Assembly (NCBI GenBank): GCA_029204225.1
Contig: MU831548.1
Span: forward strand, 126,001 to 190,000
Direction of reading: 5' to 3'
Length of the DNA: 64,000 nucleotides
Origin: Diphasiastrum complanatum
Lineage: Eukaryota; Streptophyta; Lycopodiopsida; Lycopodiales; Lycopodiaceae
Below, one piece after another: positions 11,960 to 23,857 of this stretch. The notes beneath the pieces are model-generated. The model was not told the DNA's origin. It saw only the letters and a list, made by a program, of their open reading frames with translations, and ran no database searches. Position numbers and translations under genes: made by a program. Within the stretch, counting starts at the first letter, position 1; every line of letters starts with the position of its first letter.

Positions 11960-12216
11960 TCTCTTATTGCTCAATCTGGTAGTCTGTTCTTAGTGAATTA
12001 TTATTATTCTAGATGTTCACGACTAATATTTAGTCTTGTCTTTTGCGACTAATTCGTGACTGATTATCAATCAAATTCAGTCTAGCTCTTCACGAATTAT
12101 TTGCGACAAATTATGTTTTAGATGTTTTGTTGCTTAATGTTTGGCTACGTAATCAGATCGAATGTGATTTCAATCACTAATGTTCTGTTTGTTTTCTATA
12201 GACGTAGTCATGCTAG
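11960..12216 (+). repeat. LTR fragment related to that at 33.3 kb (LTR-F)
   Basis: The stretch from TTTGCGACAAATTAT through GGCTACGTAATCAGATCG to CGTAGTCATGC matches 33318-33420. In the second copy this leads into a primer-binding site at 33567. Here it is cut off and joined to copia RT coding at about 12217. Confidence 0.55.
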
Positions 12217-12218
12217 AC

Positions 12219-13803
12219 GACAGTCAAAGAGGCACTCAGCCAACTAGACTCTGATCTCTGGAGAGAAGAAATGGACAAAGAATATTCCTCTCTGATCAAG
12301 AACCAGACATGGTCACTAGTCGAAGTTTCTATTGGCTGCAATATCATCGATTGCAAATGGATCTTTAAGATCAAATACAATGCCAATGGAGCAATTGATC
12401 AAAGGAAGGCAAGACTAGTAGAACGAGGATTCACTCAGATCTCCAACGTCAACTACAGCGAGACTTTCAGTCCAGTAGTCAACAAACATTCGTCAATCCG
12501 AACCCTCCTATCTTATGTTGCAGCTGTCGACCTCGAAGTACATCAACTTGATGTGCAAACAGCTTATCTGAATGGAGTTATACAAGAAGACATCTACATG
12601 ATTCAGTATGAATGATACGTTCTGGAAGGTATGAAGAATCATGTCTGTAAACTCCATAAGAAACTTTATGGCTTGAAAGAGTCTGCCAGAGCTTGGTTTC
12701 AAAGAATCAACACCTTCCTCATTGAACAAGATTTTCAACCAAGCATTGCTGAGTGCAACGTCTATTCCAAGTTAGTGCAGCAATCCTTCATTATCATCAT
12801 CTTATATGTGGATGATACGTTGCTTTTCACTAACAATACCAATTTGGTCAAGGATTCTAAGTAGATGTTGTTTTCAGAGTTCAACATGACTGATCTGGAC
12901 GAAGCTCACTTATGTCTGGGCATTCAGATCCAGAGACAGAGCGAGACAACTGATTTATATCACTCCACAAAGATATCTTCACAATGTTTTTAACAGATAC
13001 AATCTAATGAATTGTAAATTAGCTCACTCATTGATAGATCCGAGCCTGCGTTTGTCAAAGGACCAATGTCCCCAGACCAAGCAAGAAGAGGAGCAAATGA
13101 GAGAGTATTCTTATCGATCAATACTTGGATCTCTTATGTACATAATGGTCTGTACAAGACCATGCATCTCTTTTGTTGTAAGCTCACTCAGTCAATATAT
13201 GGCTAATCCTGGCATTACCCATTGGAAGGCTCTCATAAGAGTCATGAGGTATATTCGAGCTACCATGGACCAGTGCATCTGCTATGGAGAAGTCAGCAAC
13301 CACAATCTTCATCAGCTCAATGGATATTCTGATGCAAGCTGGGGAGGAGATGTAGACAATCGTAAGTCCACATTTGGATTTACATTCTTCTTCAATGGTG
13401 GTCTTATCTCATGGAATAGTCATAAGCAAACCTCTATCGCTCTTTTTTCTACAAAAGCAGAATACATTGTTGCTTCTCAATCTATTAAAGAAGCGTTTTG
13501 GTTGAGAGATTTACTATCAGACATTAATGTGTATCACTACAGCCCTACAATTTTATTCTGTAATAATTAGAGTGCTATTGCCTTATCGGCCAACCCAAGA
13601 TTTCACTCTAGGAGTAAGTACACTGAAATCAGATATCCTTACATCACGGGCAAGGTTCTCAACAAGGAGGTGAGCTTAATGTACTGCAGAACGCAAGACA
13701 TGGTTGCAGATATATTTACGAAGGCATTAAATGTTTATGCACACAACAAGTTTTGTGCATTGCTTAGTCTGAAGATCAAGGCATTTACGGATCCATATTA
13801 AGA
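12219..13803 (+). pseudogene. Ty1/copia reverse transcriptase and RNase H (family D)
   Basis: RT motifs are in order: CKWIFKIKYNANG, KARLVERGFTQ, ETFSPVV, LDVQTAYLNG, LYGLKESARAWFQ and an intact YVDD at about 12807-12818. RNase H follows with YSDASWGGD, FSTKAEYIVAS and SANPRFHSR, ending in VADIFTKALN. Interruptions include TGA at 12613, TAG at 12862 and TAG at 13568. The last lies in the DN-SA motif, where Gln is conserved, so a CAG-to-TAG change is likely. IN, PR and gag are missing at the left junction. The element ends in a PPT and LTR. Confidence 0.9.
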
Positions 13804-14311
13804 GGGGGTGTTGGATTTATCTCTTCTACTCTCCTAGATTCTATTTTAATCTGCCTCCAATCATGCTGTATTTTTACTCCTGTTGTCGCATAGTCTGCAT
13901 ATTTACATGTAAAATAAGATAGGCAAAAAAAGCGACTATCTGCATAAATACAAGTAATTTTTTCATGGGCAAAAAAGACGAAAAAAGTGACACTGTGTTT
14001 TTACACGTGATTTGTGACAAGCAAAAAAGACGACACTGCCTTACAAAATGCCGAAGGTGCCCTATGCTTCCAGCATGAATCAATGTCAGAGCTTGTTTAA
14101 GTTTTGCTTCACTTTGCTTCACTTTGCTTTGCTTCATTTCTTTTCATTTTTGCCTAGATTTCGTCTCGTCTCATTTCATTGTATTACAGAGCCTGATTGA
14201 TCCAACATAAATTATTCTCGAATAGAAATAATTCAAGTTTCGCGAATCGTTCGAGATCTTTTATCAGTTTGTCACCAGACTTCTAGTTGAAATTTGCATT
14301 TTCTGAGTGCA
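13799..14311 (+). repeat. PPT and 3' LTR of family D copia
   Basis: The purine run AAGAGGGGG leads into TGTTGGATTTATC at 13809. The LTR continues to about 14311, as judged by an inverted homologous copy ending at 21675 next to a primer-binding site. It contains repeats of GCAAAAAAGACGA and (GCTTCACTTT)n. It is cut before its true end and joined to another copia element near 14312. Confidence 0.75.
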
Positions 14312-15260
14312 CTTTTATCCATGGAGAAGGCTCTCTTATGGCATCAAGCTTCTCCTCTTCCACATTCAACAAGGATGACTCATGGTATATTGATAGTGGA
14401 GCATCTTCACATATGTGTGGCTCCAAGCACTCTTTTTCATCTACTATGTCTTATGATGGAGTCAAGAAGACCATATACATTGCAAGTGAGCATGAGTGCA
14501 ATATTGAAGGAGTAGGGATTATTCTCTTGAAGCTTGCATCTTCCAAAAATCTCTTTCTCAACAGTGTTCTTTTTGTCCCAAAGCTTACAAAGAACATCTT
14601 AAGTGTTGGCCAACTTCTTGATAGTGGCCTTGATGTCAATTTCCATGTTGACAATTGTCTGATCAAGAAGGATGGTGAGATCCTTGCATAGGATCAAGAT
14701 TTGAAGGCATCTACAAATTGGATCCAAGTGAGAGTGCAAACTCTCTTTATGTTTCTTATATTTCCAATCTTTCAAAGGAGGATGATCACACAATATGCAC
14801 ATATATTCTCTCTTCAAGTATTATGGTGTATAATTATTCCCTATTATTCAAAGCATATGTTGAGAAGCAATTCTCATTGAAGATCAAAGCTTTGAGGAGT
14901 ATTGGAGCTCTTGAAGGAATAGCACCATATGAAGTTTTATTCAAGATGAAGCCTAAGGTTGATCACCTTAGTGAACTTGGTAGTGGTTGCTTTGCACATA
15001 TTCCCTTGGAAACAAGGAGGAAGGATGATCCAAGTTCATGGATCATGATTGGATACTCATCCATCAAGGAGACCTTTAGTGCCTTTACACTCTCTATTTC
15101 AAAAGTGGTTGTGAATAGAGATGTCATATTGCATGAAGATTCAACCTTGGAAGTGGCCGAGATCAAGACTTCTCAAGAATCAAGATTCTATATCAAGTTT
15201 GTAACTTTTGTAATTTGTGTGATTCAATATATGCACTTTTTTGGAACCCAAAATTTATAG
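14312..15260 (+). pseudogene. Internally deleted Ty1/copia protease-integrase
   Basis: It starts inside gag-PR with GEGSLMASSFSSS, has an intact protease box WYIDSGASSHM and VPKLTKNILSVGQLLDSG, then a frame change at 14690. The integrase zinc finger and most of the catalytic core are absent. The text jumps to AYVEKQFSLKIKALRS and then the C-terminal part (PYEVLFKMKPKVDHL, HIPLETRRKDDPSSWIMIGY, VVVNRDVILHEDS). The protein runs off into unrelated sequence after 15180. The same FTLSISKV variant appears in the nested element at 36.7 kb, so the two are close relatives. Confidence 0.8.
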
Positions 15261-15399
15261 GATCTCTTAATTTTGAAGTTGCTGGACTTTTCAAGAGTGT
15301 GCTTCAATCTTAGAGAGTGCAAAAGTTCATGATATTGTAGGTTGATCATGTGTTGATGGATTAAGTGTCATTCATTTGTAATATAGATAGACTTTTTAG

Positions 15400-15640
15400 T
15401 ACCCTCATACGGCTTGAGACTAGAAAATGAATTTTTGGAACTAGATATATGGCAACCAGCCCCACTATCAATCCACCACAATTCATCATTCTTGAAAGAA
15501 GAGGAAGAGAAACTAGACATCATAAGTGAATCCTCCCTATCACTCTCAATTGAATCACTCTCTTTTTCATTAGTGAGGTTAGTTTGCTTGAATTGGTTCT
15601 TTTTTTCGAGGCATAGTGGCCTGTCTTGTCACAAAAGGAT
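15400..15640 (-). pseudogene. Inverted copia gag-protease scrap
   Basis: On the minus strand this reads a degenerate zinc knuckle region, then SSFSSSSFKNDE and WWIDSGAG, i.e. the gag-PR boundary of a copia polyprotein. On the plus strand its shadow frame resembles the antisense of the same region in the element at 40.5 kb. Its neighbours are both on the plus strand, so this piece has been inverted or inserted separately. Confidence 0.65.
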
Positions 15641-15689
15641 AAGATCAAGATGAGCCTTCTACTTTTGTTGGCAAGAAGAAAGATAGATC

Positions 15690-18186
15690 TAAGATATATG
15701 TTCTATTGTGGAATCAAAAGAGATTTTTCTAGTGAGTGCTTCAGAAGAAGAGAGATCAAGGTGATAAGCAAGGAAATCTAACTCTTGATGAAGATGGTGT
15801 TGATGTTAAAATCTCAAATGATGATGCTCTTGATTTCTTTGTCAAGTTCAAGATTGCAAGGGAAGTCCAAGTCAACACCAACCAAAATTAAGTGCTTAAC
15901 AATGGTGGTGAGTACATTTTTACCAAGTTCAAAGCATGAAGCAAATGGGATTAGGAGGGAACTCACAAGTCCAAGGACACCACAACAAAATGGAGCGGTC
16001 GAGAGGAAGAATAGAATATTATGTAAAGGAGCCAAAGATATGAGGTTAGATGCCAATCTTCCTAAACCTTTTTGGGGTGAGGCTTTGCTGTGTGCCAATT
16101 ATTTATGAATAGGAGGCCAAGTGTTGTTTTGGATGGTAAGACATCTTCTGAAATATTGTATGGTAGAAGGCCAAATGTCAAGTTTCTCAAAACTTTTGGA
16201 TGCATTTGCTATATCAACATTACTCTTGATGCTAAGACAAAAGGAGAATCCATCTTCAGGGAAAGGTATATTTGTTGGTTATAGTGAGGTGAGCAAGGCT
16301 TACAAAGTTTAAATTCCTTCTACTAAGAAAGTGGTCATAGGAAGAGATGTCATTTTTTATGAAGGAAACATTCCAAAGGTTGGTCCTAATGGTGATGTGG
16401 TTATGGGATCTAACATTTGTGATGTTAATGATGAACATTTTGGATGGTGATGGTGAAGACGCATCTTCAAGTCAAAGCAAAGGAGCACATCAAGGGAAAG
16501 ACAAAAACCTTCAAGGCTCACATATGATTAGAAGGGTAAGCAAGTTGAAGGTACAAAATTTGCTTTCCTAGCCTCTTTTGATGAACCTGCATGTGTAGAT
16601 GAAGCAATTCAAAAGGAGGAGTGAGTCCAAGCGATAGATCTTGAGTATCAAGCTCTTATGAAGAAAACACATGGAGATTGGTGGAACTTTCTAAGGACAA
16701 GAAGACAATTGGATGCAAGTGGATATTCAAAGTGAAGACGAATTAAAATGGATCAATCAACAAATACAAGGCAAGGTTTGTGAAAAAAGGATATTCTCAA
16801 GAATATGGTATTGATTATGATGAGACCTTTGCACCTATGGCAAAGATGGTAAGCATTTGGGCCATTATCTCTCTTGCAACTCTTTATGGTTGGGATCTAT
16901 GGCGATTATAGTATCATTAATGCATTCTTGAATGGAGATCTTGAAGAGGACTTTTACATGGACAAACCCGAGGGCTACATTTCTTATGGCAAGCCTAATC
17001 ATGTTGGTTTTCTCCAAAAGAATTTGTATGGGCTTAAGCAAGCACCAAGGAGTTGGTATGCTAAGCTTAACACCTTTCTACTTTCCCAAAATTTCATTAT
17101 GAGTGAACATGGTCATTTACTTTATCATAGATTTGCCGCAAATTCTATCACTATACTTCTAATCTATGTGGATGACATCATTTTGAGTGGAGAAAACAAG
17201 AAATATGTAGATGACATGAAGATAGCACTCAAGAAGAAATTTGATGTACATGATCTTGGTTTGCACTACATCTTAGGAATAGAAGTAATTAGGACTTCTC
17301 AAACTACTTTCAATTGTCAAGAAAAGTATACTAATTCTATTCTTAGAGGACTTCATAAGGAAAATTAAAAATCTATTGATACACCTATGGAATCAAATGT
17401 AAAGCTCACTATAAGAGGTAATGAAATATCCTTCGAGGACATTACTCTCTATAGGAAGCTAGTTGGTTCACTCATATATCTAACCATCACAAGACCTGAT
17501 CTAAGCTATTGTATTGGTAGATTACGTGCATGATCCTAGTGTGGAGCATTGGAAGCTAGGCAAGAGAGTACATCTTGGGTTCTAGAGATTTTGGCATTGT
17601 TTATAGGGGATCATCTCCTAACTTGTTTGAATTTTCAAATTTGGAATTTGCAGGAGATCTAATGGATAGGAAATCCATAAGTGAAAATGCAATTTTTATA
17701 GGTGATGGAGCCATCTCATGGATGTCAAAGAAACAAGCAACAATCTCTCTATCATCAACCGAGTACAAAGCCTTTACTTCATGCACCAAGGAGATGTTAT
17801 GGATCAAAAGGATGATATTGGAGTTTGACTTGCTATATTTTTAAAAGTGTCCAATCATCTTTTATGATAACCTTTCAGCTCAAAGTTTTGCAAATAATCC
17901 TATTTTTTATGCAAGGAGCAAACATATTGAAGTGGCTTATCATTTTGTGAGAGTAAGTCATGAAAAAGGAGGGGGAGATTCAACATGTCTCATCAAGTGA
18001 GTGTGTGGCTAATATCTTCACTAACGAATTATTTTGAGAGAACAAGTCATGGAAAAGGAGGTGGAGCTTCAACATGTCTCATCAAGGGAGTGTTCTTCAC
18101 CAAAGAATTAGGAAAGGACTTTTTTATGAAGCATAGAACTCAACTTGGAGTACTATCCATATATATGCTAAAACTAGTTGAAGAGG
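15690..18186 (+). pseudogene. Decayed Ty1/copia element N, zinc knuckle to RNase H
   Basis: In order: a knuckle remnant (FYCGIKRDFSSEC); integrase text NNGGEYIFTKF, SPRTPQQNGAVERKNRIL, FWGEALLCANYL and RRPNVKFLKTFGC; then RT with NAFLNGDLEED, LYGLKQAPRSWYAKL and intact YVDDIILSG. RNase H follows with SIDTPME, SLIYLTITRPDLSYC, SSTEYKAF and NNPIFYARSKHIEVAYHFV. Many stops and frameshifts interrupt it, and the protease and the integrase zinc finger are missing. Near the C-terminus about 89 bp are duplicated in tandem (see findings). It is paralogous to the fragment at 7.8-8.5 kb. Confidence 0.85.
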
Positions 18187-18189
18187 GAG

Positions 18190-18720
18190 TGTGAAAATAT
18201 CAATTAGTTATGTTGGGTTTATTTGGCAATTTTGAGGCCAATATGCACTTTCATCTTAGAGATAGACTTCATAAAGCTAATAAGGCCTAAGAATAGTGGA
18301 TTTACTATTTTTGAAAACTTAAGCTATTGTTGTACTATTGTTGTATGGACAAGAATAGTAAATTATCATATCTAAGTGTTTATGACAAGTTCTTATTGAG
18401 TTTTCATTTTCTATGTGTTGTAGATGCATGATTTCTACATTTGTAATGAAGCTAGATGTGCTCTCTAAATTAGCTAAAGTGTCTGTGAGGTTTGAAAGGA
18501 GTCATTAAGGTGTCTATGGCAAATGTGTAGAGAGAGATCCAATTTTCTAAGAGTTCCTTCTTTTGTAGAAGGTAAGATCTAGAAGCTCATTTTGTGTTGT
18601 TATTGGTGGAGAATTTGTATTCTCCTAGGTGATCAAATCTTTCTAAGTGACATTAGCTCTTTGAAGCACAATATCTTAGTGAGAAAAATCACAACTTTTG
18701 ATTTTGAATTGCATTACAAG
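18190..18720 (+). repeat. 3' LTR of element N (end approximate)
   Basis: The PPT AGAGGGAG at 18182-18189 is followed by TGTGAAAATATC. The LTR is AT-rich; its end is placed tentatively at TTGCATTACA near 18720 because no second copy is present to define it. Confidence 0.55.
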
Positions 18721-19529
18721 TCTTAAAAGGTAGAGTAATTGGTGGAATCCAATAGGGGTGATTGAATCAATTTATTGAGCAAAAATTGGCATAGTATGTA
18801 TGAAACTCAAATTAGTTCTAATCAAATTTCTTTGTGAGAGTGTGAGGGTCAATTTGAGATCCCATTGGATGTCTAGCATGAGGAGGAGTCCATATTTGAG
18901 TATTCATGCATGGTTGAGATCTTTGTGAATCTCTAGTTTTCTAATTTTGTAAGATTTGTGAAAAATTGGTGGTATAGTTTGTTTTCAAATCAAATCAAAT
19001 TCATTCTAAATCTCAAGAGTGAGATCTTCTAAAGACGCTTATCTCCATAATGAAGTATTTAGCCTCATTGGATCTGAGATTAGCATGGTAAACAAGCATG
19101 AAGATATGATGCAAACACTTTATTATTATAGCATGCATAGTCTTGCCAATTTGGATGAGTCTAATTCTCTAGATCGTGGCAACATGATGTTAGATCTTTG
19201 TGATCCTAATAAATCAAGAAAAATATTTATTTTCTCATGGAGGAGCATGCACATGAAGAAGGAGCAAGCCTCAAAGTCAAGCATCTACATGAAATTTGGA
19301 AGGAATCAATTTTGGAGGTGCTAGGATGGTGCAAAGCTCTCAAGTTCATCAAAGATGTCAATATCAAAGAAGCACTATCATGGATATGGTGATTTCAGAT
19401 CAACATCAAGCTCATTGGCTGATCTTCACACCTTTTGAACCAGCAAAGACCAATTCAGCCCATGGATTCAAGTTCAAGATCATCATGTTTTCCATCAAGC
19501 TAGATTTACCAAGCTAGATTTTTGAGGAG
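18721..19529. other. Unassigned internal DNA upstream of an LTR
   Basis: This holds a 101-codon plus frame at 19019-19324 with no recognised domain. It ends in a purine run GAGGAG immediately before TGTGACAAATGC, so it behaves like the 3' internal part of an LTR element. No RT or gag motif is visible, so a non-autonomous element is possible. Confidence 0.35.
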
Positions 19530-20266
19530 TGTGACAAATGCAAAAATAAGCTTGGTAGAGGCCAAAAATCTTGTATATAGATAAACACACATGTGTGGAG
19601 CCTGTTCCCACACGTGAAACTAGTGTACTTGTCATGTACCATAATCATATATGTTGTACATATGATTTCATTCAAGTTCTAGTGGCTAAAATGGCCAAAA
19701 GCTAGTTTTCTAGACAAATGACACATGGCATTAATCTATTGATTGCATGAGCCACATTCTTTGGTTAGGTGTCATATCCCATGTGTAGAGGACATCTCAC
19801 ACATGTGGAATAAGCTGAAGTAGGCAAATTTTGACTTCTAGAAGATTTCCAAGTAGATCTCCATATAAAAAGAAAATGGACCAAAAGTGCTCAAAATAGA
19901 AGGTTTTGTCCAAGTGTCAGTTTTGCATGATGAATCATCATATGACAAAGCACCTTCACACATGTGGGATCAGAGGGATGATCAGTACCACGAGCTCCCA
20001 CTTATTGTATATATAGAGCCACATTTGGCCATAATCAGTGTGAGACACCAATCTTGGTTTTGGAAGCAATTTTGAGTGATTCTCTCCATTTTTCTACATT
20101 TGTTTTGATTGTTTTGAGGTTCTATCAATGTGTACTTGATTTTCAGGTTGGAGTCCGTATTCAGACAGTGTTTCACACGTGTGAAACTAGAAAGTACACC
20201 TACCTTCAATTAATGATTGTTCTTGTTAGGATTTTGTGTCTAGAATTGATCTAGATTGATCTTAAT
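19530..20266 (+). repeat. LTR-P, copia-type LTR with G-box palindromes
   Basis: It starts TGTGACAAATGC after a GAGGAG purine run. It contains ACACACATGTGTGG at 19585, CCCACACGTGAAAC at 19607 and the perfect 16 bp palindrome TTTCACACGTGTGAAA at 20171-20186. The segment around GTCCGTA...CAGTG resembles the LTR of the intact element at 48.98 kb (GTCCGTACAGTGG). The right end is cut near 20267 by minus-strand copia sequence. Confidence 0.55.
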
Positions 20267-20267
20267 C

Positions 20268-21600
20268 TCAAGTAGATTGATAGATCAAGTAATCTGACAA
20301 CCAATCCCTCTTGAGGATCAGATTAGGATCACTCTTGGTCCTTTTTGTACTTTTTGCACATTGATCTGCAGGCAGGCATACCTTTAGGTGATAAAGATTG
20401 CCTTTTCTTTTGCCTTGAGTGATCAGGGTACTGGTACTAGCATCAATAACATTGCATGCTTTGTTTGAGAACGTCACACGCATCCCTGTTATTCTTGCCA
20501 TAGATAGCAAGCCCTGTTACAGTGTAGACACAAATAGAACATCTTCGAGTTGTCTATCTTTGCCATTCATTTGAGCCACAATGAACCAATACCACTCACT
20601 CGGTGTTTGAATCCATCTCCAAGAACAATGAATCTTGATGGATGTGCACTTCAAAAATTAGACGTGATTAGTCTTGATGTAATGAAGTTTGAAGTGGCTC
20701 TTGAGTCTAGGATTATCTCCTGTGTGTCAGGTGTTGACACTCCACACATGTCTGCATAGATGTAGGCGGTCGAATTACCATGATTCGATTATTGTTCGTC
20801 CATTTTTGAGCCCTTTGGCCCCTCGACATAGGACAAACTATTATTGTTCTCCTGTCTGCTTTGTGCTGATTTGTTTTTTGGGTTCAAGCAACAGTCCATG
20901 GCTACATGACCTTTCTTGTGGCAATGGATACACTCAATTTTTGGATTGAGTCAACACAAATCACCAGTGTGTCCTTCATGTCTGCATCTCATGCAAGTCT
21001 TCTTGTCTCCACTTTGTTGTTTCGACCTTTCTTTGTTCTTTCATTTGCCTTTGCTGGTCCCTTCTGCTTGCTGATCACAATCCTGCTTTCGATCTGACTC
21101 CCTCTTTGCTTGAATTGTTTCTTGGCCTTCTCCTTGTTGCTGTAAAGAGCTTGGTCAGAAGGAATAGATCCTTAACAAAAGAAGTGAGGTCTTTGCCATC
21201 CCACTACAGGTTTGTCAGTTGATCCTCAAGCATCATTATCTAACTGTGTGATTTCGTCTAAAATCTTGTGAGTAGTGTATCCCACATCTCTTTTGCTTTA
21301 GAGAGTGTAGCCAGGTCAAGAGTTAGGCTATCCTTGATGAGTGACGATAACAAGAATACTGCCTTGTCATTCTTCCCTCCATTTGCGTAGCTCCTTGTCT
21401 GTTGTTGTAGGCATCTCCTCAGTGCCATCTACCCAGGGGAATAATCCTTCTCCCTTTAATATCAGCGAGGTCTTTACCTTCCATGCTAGGAAGTTAGATC
21501 CTGATGAATCCAGAACTGTACAGATCTTGGATTGTATGTTGCTGATTGAAGCCATTGCTCCTAAAATTGTGTTCTCACTTGTTAATGGTTGTTTGTTTGA
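20268..21600 (-). pseudogene. Minus-strand copia gag and protease/pre-integrase (family D)
   Basis: On the minus strand gag starts at 21555 with MASISNIQSKI and reads LDSSGSNFLAWKVKTSLIL and PWVDGTEEMP, a typical copia gag N-terminus. The frame then breaks repeatedly through the middle of gag and the knuckle region. At 20510-20268 it reads the pre-integrase text VTFSNKACNVIDAS followed by GNLYHLKV. The catalytic protease motif was not found. It is cut off at about 20267 by LTR-P. It is preceded on its own strand by a primer-binding site and LTR. Confidence 0.75.
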
Positions 21601-21657
21601 GTGCTTAGCCTCCTAGATCTGATAGCTTTTCAACTATGTTAGACTATGACAAAGGTA

Positions 21658-21671
21658 GGCTCTGATACCAC
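21658..21671 (-). other. Primer-binding site (initiator tRNA-Met type)
   Basis: Plus-strand GGCTCTGATACCA is the complement of TGGTATCAGAGCC. It lies between the LTR to its right and the gag to its left, the expected order for a minus-strand element. Confidence 0.85.
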
Positions 21672-21674
21672 TGA

Positions 21675-22170
21675 TGCAAAAAAAAATGTGCTCATAAAAT
21701 GCAAATTCCAGATAGAACTCTGGTGACAAACTAATAAAAGGTCTCGAAGGATTTGTGAAACTTTTCATGAAACTTGAATTATTTCTACTCGAGAATAATT
21801 CATGTTCGATCAATCTGGCTCTGTAGCACAACAAAACAAAGCGAGACAAAATCTAGACAAAAACTAAACGAAGCGAAGCCTAAGCGAAACTCAAACGAGC
21901 TCTGACATTGATTCATGCTGAAAGCATAGAGATCGTGAAATAAAACGAAACAAAACAAAACTAGACAAAAGAGAAGAATTCACGAAAAAGATCAATCAGG
22001 CTTTGTAACAAGATGAGACGAAACGAAACGAAACGAAACAAGATGAAATGAAGCGAAACGAAACAAAACTTAGTGATCTTAGAAATTGATTTACGCTTAT
22101 AGCCAAGTGATTGCGAAGCGAAACATGAAACGAAAGCATTCGTGAATAAAATCAGTTCGTCAGAAATTCA
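21675..22170 (-). repeat. 5' LTR of family D copia, minus strand, with GAAAC-rich tract
   Basis: The reverse complement matches the family D LTR at 13.8-14.3 kb, including the stretch around CAGCATGAATCAATGTCAGAGCT and GATTGATC.AACAT. Within it, 21840-22140 has expanded into irregular (CGAAA)n and (GAAAC)n runs. The LTR start at the high-coordinate end is not defined. Confidence 0.65.
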
Positions 22171-22599
22171 GATATGATTGCTGGTCACTATTGGCTATAG
22201 CATTCCTACAATCCTTTAGAGTGTAGACAGACACTGCTGATCTACATTAACAGATTAATATAGCATTCAATAAATGAAGCCCATGTGCGGAATTGAATAT
22301 ACAGATGAATCAGATACACGAATTGTAACAGACAAAATTCATTCGAGATCATACAATCATATGGAATAATATGTGCATAACAACTACAATATTATCTATT
22401 GATCTTCTGATTTTTCAAGCATTATGCAACAGATCTACACAGTGCATTGGCATGAGAGAAATACAGTTCTGACAAATAATGTCTCGCTTACTAGCGGACT
22501 TCTGGATCTGCTGATCCTCTTACAAAATTGTCTCACTCACAGGCGGCCCACAGGCGGATATGTATTCTATATTTTTTGTCTTTTGTCTTTTCTTACAGT
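22171..22599. other. No gene seen
   Basis: AT-rich non-coding DNA lies between the family D LTR and the gypsy gag tail. A local GGCGG-bearing duplication (CACAGGCGGCCCACAGGCGG) occurs near 22538. Confidence 0.4.
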
Positions 22600-22893
22600 A
22601 TTATGCGTCAAGTAGAAAGTATATAGTTTGCAAACTTTTTCATGTCACATCGTGTAACTTCCAGATTAGAAAGATTAAACATCTACAACTAATCACGAAT
22701 TACAAGAGTGGCAGATTAGCCACGATCTAGAGGACTTCTGCTGATGTCATAATATCTGCTGTTGTCGTGAAGCAAAAATGATTTTGTATTGTGAAACAAT
22801 TTTGTGTCGTGTGTCGCAAAATTGTTTGCGAGCAATTTCGTTTCTTGTGTCTTTTCTGTCAAAATCAGAGTGGAGAGCTAGCAAGACTTTGGC
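22600..22893 (-). repeat. Inverted copy of the 63.5-63.84 kb sequence (gag tail and 3' flank)
   Basis: On the minus strand this contains coding text (QFCDTRHKIVSQ, DISRSPLDRG then stop). The non-coding stretch after it corresponds to CTGCCACTCTTGTAATTCGTG at 63.73 kb. The same order is present on the plus strand at 63517-63838, so the two are inverted, moderately diverged copies. Confidence 0.75.
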
Positions 22894-22894
22894 A

Positions 22895-23830
22895 CTAGAC
22901 ACATTTTGTTTCTTCATGAAACTCTTTCGTGAGTTTCTCGATCTGTTGTTGGTGTTGTTGGTTAAGCACCTCCATCTGTGTTTTCCATAATTGTTCCCGA
23001 GTTTTTTCATTTGGTCTAGAGTCATGTACAACACGGTGTACTCTCCATTCTTGTGGTTCATCAACATCTGAACCCTCATCTTCTTCATGGATGGCATCAG
23101 ACATGGCTTGTTTTAATGATGTGTATTCATCATTAGATCAAGGTTCACTTCTGATCCATCTTGGAAGTCCAACTAGGAACCAGATGATGAGCATGGACTC
23201 TATGGGTTGTTCTTGTACCTGACTTTTTAATCTTTTGAATCTTTCGATATAGTCATGTACTTTTTCATCTTTTGTCATTTTGATATTGCTTAGTTTGACA
23301 AATGGACTTTTAATCAAATGAAACGGTTTGAATCGCTTGATGAAGGCTTCCTTCAAGAGTGACCAATCTCGTTTATCTTCACGATCCAGGTTGAAAAACC
23401 ATTCTCATCGTCGATCGATCATGGTCATCGAGAAGATTTGTACCATGGCTTCAAGAGATGTTTCGCCATAGACATTATAGATAGTCTCAAAGACTTGAAG
23501 AGAGCTCTGAGGGTCAGAATTGTCATCTAGCTTTGGTATTTGTTTTTCAGTACGCGGTCCAAAGGACATGTTTATGTAAGCTCTTGCTTGTGAGGATTCA
23601 ACAGCGTGAAATTGCGGTCGGTCGTATGCAACTTTCAGCTCTCATAGGCTCCCATCTCTCGAATGGGTTGGTAGATGGCGCATGGATTTGTGATTTCATT
23701 CCTAAATACCTATTGTATCGAGCTGTTCTATGGAGCTGGGAGATACCATCTCTGGTGGATAATCCTCTATGGTATTAGGATCGTAAGGACGATCCATATG
23801 GAAAATCTAGAGTACCTTAGGATAGGATAT
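22895..23830 (-). pseudogene. Ty3/gypsy gag (retrotransposon gag domain), decayed
   Basis: The minus-strand text from right to left includes a degraded N-terminus, then KEAFIKRFKP, LSNIKMTKDEKVHDYIERF and LIIWFLVGLPRWI, the hallmark of the gypsy gag capsid domain. It continues into an acidic, Gln-rich coiled segment (MEVLNQQHQQQIEKL) and the tail shared with 63.5 kb. At least two frames are needed, broken at about 23140 and 23400. No pol is attached. Confidence 0.7.
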
Positions 23831-23857
23831 TTAGGCCTCTTGGACTCTTTTTGTGGT

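Noticed and set aside
14200-14207. ATCCAACA as the end of the family D LTR, pairing with TGTTGGAT at 13809
   Set aside because: The homologous LTR on the minus strand at 21.7 kb continues about 100 bp further, to a primer-binding site, so the pair is internal coincidence.
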